From Peribolospora baueri (taxonomy: Eukaryota; Basidiomycota; Peribolosporomycetes; Peribolosporales; Peribolosporaceae), in contig JAMDHS010000009.1 in the NCBI GenBank assembly GCA_029717555.1, positions 62,001-126,000 of the forward strand: DNA of 64,000 bases, given 5' to 3'. Each line of letters begins with the position of its first letter. The first letter of the stretch is position 1. Below, one piece after another: positions 59,454-64,000 of the stretch. Under the pieces are notes generated by a model. The model was not told where the DNA came from. It did no database searches and was given only the letters and a program-made list of their open reading frames with translations. Both the position numbers and the translations under genes were made by a program.

Positions 59454-60118
59454 TCAATTCTCGTTTGGCCGGGCTTCCGTCCCCGCGTCACCGGCTTGCT
59501 CTTTCTCCCTAGCCGATTCCATAGACTTCGCCGCTCGTTCCCATGCTCCTAGGTCCAGCTCTGGGACGGGCTTGTAAAGCAGGGCGCGCAGGACGATCGA
59601 TGGATCCGATGGGGGGAGAGGCGGCCGCACGCACGGGCGGTGGCGGAGAGGCGGGGGGGCCTGGAAGGGAGAGATGGGCAGTTAGATACAAATCAACGCG
59701 AGAACGATAATGCCATGCACGGCTTTTACGAAGCACTCACACTCTCGCCCCACTCCTCTACATCCCCGAGTACCATGACCTTTTCTTTCAATGCTGGGGG
59801 GAGGTTGTCCTCGACGAGACAAAGGGACAGGTCAACGAGCAGGCCCGAAGAGTAGGGTGCGCCGGACGTGAGTTGAAAGAGAGCGGTGCGGGCGTCATGA
59901 GCGATAATGCTACAGGAGATGCGGAATAAACGTACGATTACGATGAGATGTGACGTGATGGTAACGCGAGGGGATTGGGGGGGGGGGGCACTTGAAGCGG
60001 CTAGGTGTATCGCCGCGACGACTCACATGCCGACGACCCTGATCTTCTTACCAAGATGCTCGGCCTTGTTCACCTCGTCCAATGCTATGGGCACCGCATG
60101 GTCGGGCAGAGCTGACAT
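59454..60118 (-). CDS. TEN1: TEN1-like OB-fold protein, CST telomere-capping subunit
   Basis: Three exons (60027-60118, 59741-59909, 59454-59660) join in phase into 155 residues with a TGA at 59454-59456. The spliced protein runs MSALPDHAVPIALDEVNKAE, then KKIRVVGIIIAHDARTALFQ, GLLVDLSLCLVEDNLPPALK, EKVMVLGDVEEWGES, and IVLRALLYKPVPELDLGAWE. This is the order of Ten1: an N-terminal helix, then an OB barrel with the RVVG strand, a loop with LLVDLSL, the V-M-V-L-G-x-V-E strand, and the C-terminal helix starting L-D-L. Ten1 with Stn1 and Ctc1/Cdc13 caps telomeres and promotes fill-in synthesis. A Pro/Arg-rich insert precedes the last strand. No single open frame shows the whole protein, so it is easily missed. 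The assignment is by motif order only. Confidence 0.72.
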
Positions 60119-60573
60119 GGAAGCGTGCGAGGTAGTGGTGAAGCAGAAGCGACGTGGAAGGTGGGACGATAGCGAGGAGATGGACGAGGTGGTCCGTGCG
60201 CGATCTCGCGGAGCGATCGATCGACCTCTTTGTCCACTTTGTCCACAGACTGACTTCAGCGGTGGTTGCGCTACGGCGTTTCCTTTGTCCTGTGATGTGA
60301 GCGACGACGGCGACGTCCTCTCCCATTACCATCACCCCGGCTCACTTAGCTCTTGGCTTCCTTGTGCAAGGATGTTAGCCTTGGTTGTGACTGCTAACGA
60401 GTGAGTATCGAGGTCACTCGTCCTTTCTCCATCTTCGCTCCATTGTGTATTTCAGAGGCTTCCTGTCTTCGTCCGATGATACGCCTCCAACAGCCTTCCA
60501 TAACCGCAAGACATGCGAGCATAAAATGCTTGGCCGTCAAGCGCTTTCCTATTATTGTGTGCACGAAGCAAAA
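60119..60573. promoter_or_regulatory. Divergent promoter of TEN1 and the fructosamine-kinase-like gene
   Basis: 455 bp between start codons. It contains CGATCGATCGA-type palindromes near 60210-60222 and no recognised coding frame. Confidence 0.45.
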
Positions 60574-62276
60574 ATGCCTTCCATCAACGCAGAGCTACTC
60601 CAAGCGCTCAAGAACAAGTGCTCCCACCTCGGTGATTCCTTCGTCGCCGAGTCCCGCCACCGCATCGTCGCTCAGCCGTCCGGAAGGGCCCTGAACGCCA
60701 AATGTACAAGGCACGTCGCTCAGGTTTTAGGAGAAGCAGCTAGTCTGACTGCGTGAGCGTTCTTTCTCTGCCCTTTGTGGATACTTCGTTGAGGGGAGCC
60801 ACGTAGAGCCTTGTATGATCAACTGCCTACTCCCCTGACCCATTCCTTGTCGCTTTCACACACTTGCCATGCTACATGGCACCCTACGCATCTCCGATTC
60901 GCAGCATTCACAAAGCCTGTCCTGGCCTCGCTCCGGCAGTGCATGCCTTCGGGACGACCTCGGACGGTCGCCGGGCGTACCTGGTGACGGACCAGAGGGA
61001 CACCGGTGGTCGGTTCTCCCCCCCACCCCTATTGGGCCAGCGTCTCGCTCAGATGCACTCTGCGCCGGGACCTCAGGAAGGCGAGGGCGTGGGAAAATTT
61101 GGTTTCGACAGGCCGACACATTGCTACGGCACCGTAAGTCTACACAGTCGTCGTCGAGCCTCGACCCTCCGTGCTCGCAGCTTGTTGACATTGTCCCCAC
61201 TTTACCGCGATGTTGGGTGGCGGGGACCTTACAGGAACAAGACAACACTTGGACATCTTCCTGGAAGGAGTTCTGGTCCAAACGCAGAATAGAGGACATG
61301 ATCGTGAGGATCGACAAGGAAAGCGACGACGGGGACCCCGAGCTGGTCACTTTGGGGGAGAAGATGAAGGAGAAGTGAGTGGTGGGGGAACAGCGCAAGT
61401 ACGGTGTGGACCGTGATCCAGTCGCACATCGCCCTCTGACCGCCCTCTCCGCCTCCTCGTATATGTAACAGAGGAGTGTACGATCTTCTCTTCGATCCTC
61501 TCGAAGGAAAGATCAAGTCGTCTATCCTCCACGGCGACCTGTGGAACGGTAACTTTAGCAGCGATAGAACGACGAGCGACCCGGTCTTATTTAACCCTGC
61601 CAGCTATTTCGGGCACAACGAGGTGGACCTTAGCGTAAGTCCCGTCTTCTTGGTCCCCTCTCCTCCTTCGAGTTCTCACCCCGCTCATTTCACTTGACTC
61701 GCCCGTTCGCCTGCCAAATCTGTGCTTTCTTTTCTCCTCCCATCCTTTTGTTTGTTCCCGCCCATGTCTCCGTCTGGACTTGTCTACGCAAAAGAACATG
61801 GTCATGTACGGAGGCTTCACCGAGGAGTTTTACGACGACTACCATTCCGTCATCCCCCGCTTCGAGCCTTATTATGACGCGCGCCAAGTATGCTATAGTG
61901 AGTCTTGGTCGCAATTTCAGGTATGATTACGCACGCCGAGGGAAATTCTTGGCCAAGGTAGTCAGGCAGGCGAGCAATCTGGCGCGCACCGATGTCTGAC
62001 GCATTGTGCGTCGTTCGCCTCCCGCCGCCCGAGCAGGACTGCATCACGAGCTCAACCTCGAATACATCTACCCCGTGAGTTTCACGTCTAACCCGTTCTC
62101 CAGCTTCTGACGCTGGAGTCGATTGAACCCGCCATCGTTTTCCTTCCTTCCCTCGCCCATCTTCCTGGACATGAAAGGATGCCTACCGCGTACACGTAGT
62201 GGACAGCATGCGGTGGCTCATCGAATTTGCAGACCAAGAAGCTGCCGCGGGCAGGCACTGCATCGCGAGCGTGTAA
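60574..62276 (+). CDS. Fructosamine/ketosamine-3-kinase family protein
   Basis: Exons 60574-60752, 60905-61133, 61235-61374, 61472-61634, then about 61797-61891, 62039-62073 and 62179-62276. The protein has GEAASLTAIHKACPGLAPAV, HAFGTTSDGRRAYLVTD, GQRLAQMHSAPGPQEGEGVG, KFGFDRPTHCYGT, the kinase motif ILHGDLWNGNF, FNPASYFGHNEVDLSNMVM and YGGFTEEFYDDYHSVIP, then HHELNLEYIYP. HGDLWNGN and the later GHNEVDL pair are the catalytic loop and metal-binding signatures of FN3K/FN3K-related enzymes, which phosphorylate sugars attached to protein lysines and so reverse glycation. The last exon encodes a C-terminal helix (VDSMRWLIEFADQEA) that is longer than in animal proteins. Confidence 0.88.
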
Positions 62277-62992
62277 ATAGTACAGAGAGGACCGCTCTCA
62301 GCGTCGGCCTCGGTTCGGTTGGTTCAGATTGAACTCTGTGTGTGTGTGCGTGTTTTAGTGAGGATCAACAACTGTCTGGCCTGCGTCAACGTCGGCCGAC
62401 ACATGTCAGCCCGTCATGGAACTTGCGTGACTGTAGAGCAAAGCGCTTCCGCGCCATGTGCCTGATTGTCAACTGATGGTGAAAAGACCAGCCTAAGGAA
62501 AGGCTGAGCGTGGCTCAACAGATGTTGTTGTGATATGACTGGACAACAGAGGGGAGGAAAAGGCTAGAGCGGTGGCACCGGCGGGCGTGTTCGTGGGACT
62601 CAGTGGCAGGGATGAAACGAGAAGCTCGACCGACCAAGCGCGTCCCCGGGCCTCCTCGCCTCTGTCTCTTGGGCAGCCACACAATAACGCTAACGGACGA
62701 TGGAAGAAGGAAAGGAAGATCATATTTCCAAACTCATGATGACCAAACGGGGATGGAATAGGCAGGTACATAGAGGCGGGCGCCGCTCCACTACTACCGC
62801 CGCCGCCATCATCGTCGTAGAGGACCTTCGTACCTCTTTAAAAACCTCCGCCTCTCCCGCCTCCTCCCCTCGCCCTCGCTCACATACATACATGCACGCA
62901 TCGAGAGACACGAGGAAGGGAGATATGGAGAGAAAAAAAGGGATCTCGTCACGAGATCCCTACAGGTTCATATTTTATGCAGCCCCAGCCAA
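62277..62992. other. Convergent 3' region
   Basis: About 715 bp between the convergent stop codons of the FN3K-family gene and PAB1. A GT-rich run lies at 62337-62352. It has no recognisable gene and is presumed to be the two 3' UTRs. Confidence 0.5.
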
Positions 62993-64000
62993 TCAAAGCT
63001 GCGGCTGCTGCTGCGGCTCACCCTCAGCAGGAGCGGCAGCGGTGGGGTTGCTGGTCTCGAACTCCCTCAAGACGTTGATGGCCTCGTTCGTCTTGGACGT
63101 CAGCGCCTCGTCGTCCTCGAGCAAGTGAAGAAGCTCCGAGACGGGTAGCTCAAGGAGCATACCGGTGAGCTTGCCTGCCAGGGCAGGGTGGCTATCATGG
63201 ATCTTGGGATAGATCGCCTCGCCGAGCATCTGCTTCTGCTCTTCGGGGCCAGCGTTGGCCAGTGCGGCGGCCGTGAGGGCAGGCTGAGAGGCAGGCTTGG
63301 CAGCCGCGGCGGGCCTCGCGCCGGGGGGGACACGAGGAGGAACGGGGAGACCCTGGCCGGGAATGACAGGTTGGGCGGGGCGGTGGGGGGCGCCGTTGAC
63401 GCCAACGGGAGGAGCGGGACGGCTGCCGGGGGCGCCAGCCGCACCGGGCGGGCCACGGGGAGGGCGAGGGGGACGGTAGCCTTGGGGAGGGACCATGCCG
63501 TTGAATTGGGGCGCTGGCTGTCCATACTGAGGCATGGGCATGCCGGGCATCATGCCAGCCGGGGCATAGCGCGGCCGAGGGACCATGCCGCCGGGCTGAC
63601 CGGGGTAGGCACCGGGAGGGTAGAACATGCTAGGCGCGGGGAAGCCCATGCCAGCAGCGGCCTGCTGCTGAACACGCATCTGGTTGCGCTGGAGGATCTG
63701 GGCTTCGAGCTGCTGCCTACGCACGTCCTTGCGCTGCGCGAGGGCAACGTACAGCGGCTTGCCGTCCATCATCTTTGTGAAACGAGCGATAGACAAAGAG
63801 GTCAGTCGAATGTCACATCGCCCAAAGGGAAGTCTCACCATGCGCGAAACTGTCTTCGAACTCCTCACCTTGCCGTTCATCTCCGTGACCGCCTTGGTGG
63901 CCTCGTCAGGAGCCGAGTAGCAGACGAAACCGAAGCCGCGAGAGACGCCAGAAGGAGCACGCATGACCTTGCACGAGGTGATGGTGCCGAAAGGCGAGAA
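62993..64000 (-). CDS. PAB1: Poly(A)-binding protein, C-terminal part
   Basis: Partial gene; the 5' part lies beyond the window. The visible sequence begins in the fourth RRM (FSPFGTITSCKVM, SRGFGFVCYSAPDEATKAVT, EMNGK), has one intron (about 63776-63869), then MMDGKPLYVALAQRKDVRRQ at the RRM end. A Pro/Gly/Met/Gln-rich linker follows, and the MLLE/PABC domain reads EEQKQMLGEAIYPKI, ALAGKLTGMLLELPVSELLH and LLEDDEALTSKTNEAINVLR. The end is Gln/Pro-rich with a stop at 62993-62995. PABP coats mRNA poly(A) tails, stimulates translation and regulates deadenylation; MLLE binds PAM2 motifs of eRF3 and Pan3. Confidence 0.96.
   Translation of the reverse strand, partial: FSPFGTITSCKVMRAPSGVSRGFGFVCYSAPDEATKAVTEMNGKVRSSKTVSRMVRLPFGRCDIRLTSLSIARFTKMMDGKPLYVALAQRKDVRRQQLEAQILQRNQMRVQQQAAAGMGFPAPSMFYPPGAYPGQPGGMVPRPRYAPAGMMPGMPMPQYGQPAPQFNGMVPPQGYRPPRPPRGPPGAAGAPGSRPAPPVGVNGAPHRPAQPVIPGQGLPVPPRVPPGARPAAAAKPASQPALTAAALANAGPEEQKQMLGEAIYPKIHDSHPALAGKLTGMLLELPVSELLHLLEDDEALTSKTNEAINVLREFETSNPTAAAPAEGEPQQQPQL

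Overview
The window is protein-coding nuclear DNA of a fungus, most likely a basidiomycete yeast or smut-like species. The DNA is GC-rich. Genes are close together on both strands, and most are cut by several short GT-AG introns of about 70 to 170 nt. The gene content is fungal: HUA1, CHL4, RGP1, a yeast-type PICOT glutaredoxin, a LaeA-like methyltransferase and a cupin of the YjlB type. The species cannot be named from the sequence alone. No transposon, virus-derived element, rRNA, tRNA or CRISPR array was recognised.

Layout. 1-8 kb: a family-25 glycosyltransferase (1001-1999, -), a 2.6 kb stretch without a recognisable gene, a FAHD1-type acylpyruvate hydrolase (4620-5857, -) and a methyltransferase with a frame break (6351-7401, -). 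8-19 kb: the FAF2/Ubx2 ERAD adaptor (+), replication factor C large subunit RFC1 (-) and the Golgi Rab-GEF subunit RGP1 (+). 19.5-29 kb: urate oxidase (+), an SDR oxidoreductase (-), kinetochore CHL4/CENP-N (+), HUA1 (-) and Mediator subunit MED10 (+). 29.7-43 kb: a frame-broken LaeA-like methyltransferase (-), CIA2 of the cytosolic Fe-S assembly machinery (+), a flavin monooxygenase (-), a YjlB-type cupin protein (-) and a hormone-sensitive-lipase-like hydrolase (+). 43-54 kb: NudC (-), the monothiol glutaredoxin GRX3/4 (+), fibrillarin NOP1 (-), gamma-tubulin (+) and the pseudouridine synthase CBF5 (-). 54-64 kb: a 2.1 kb gap, an unrecognised multi-exon gene (+), the telomere-capping subunit TEN1 (-), a fructosamine-3-kinase-family gene (+) and the 3' half of the poly(A)-binding protein PAB1 (-, running off the window).

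The genes are mostly unrelated housekeeping functions, usually arranged as divergent pairs sharing 150-800 bp promoters. The most interesting features are in gene architecture. The fibrillarin gene closes perfectly in frame only if it contains exons of 7, 9, 13, 13 and 19 nt. The SDR gene places its catalytic YxxxK motif in a 14-nt exon. TEN1 is spread over three small exons and is visible only after splicing. Three genes (6351-7401, CHL4, the LaeA-like gene) have single-base reading-frame breaks, mostly next to short homopolymers, which could be assembly errors or real damage.

Exon coordinates were worked out by hand from splice motifs and phase, and may be off by a base in places.
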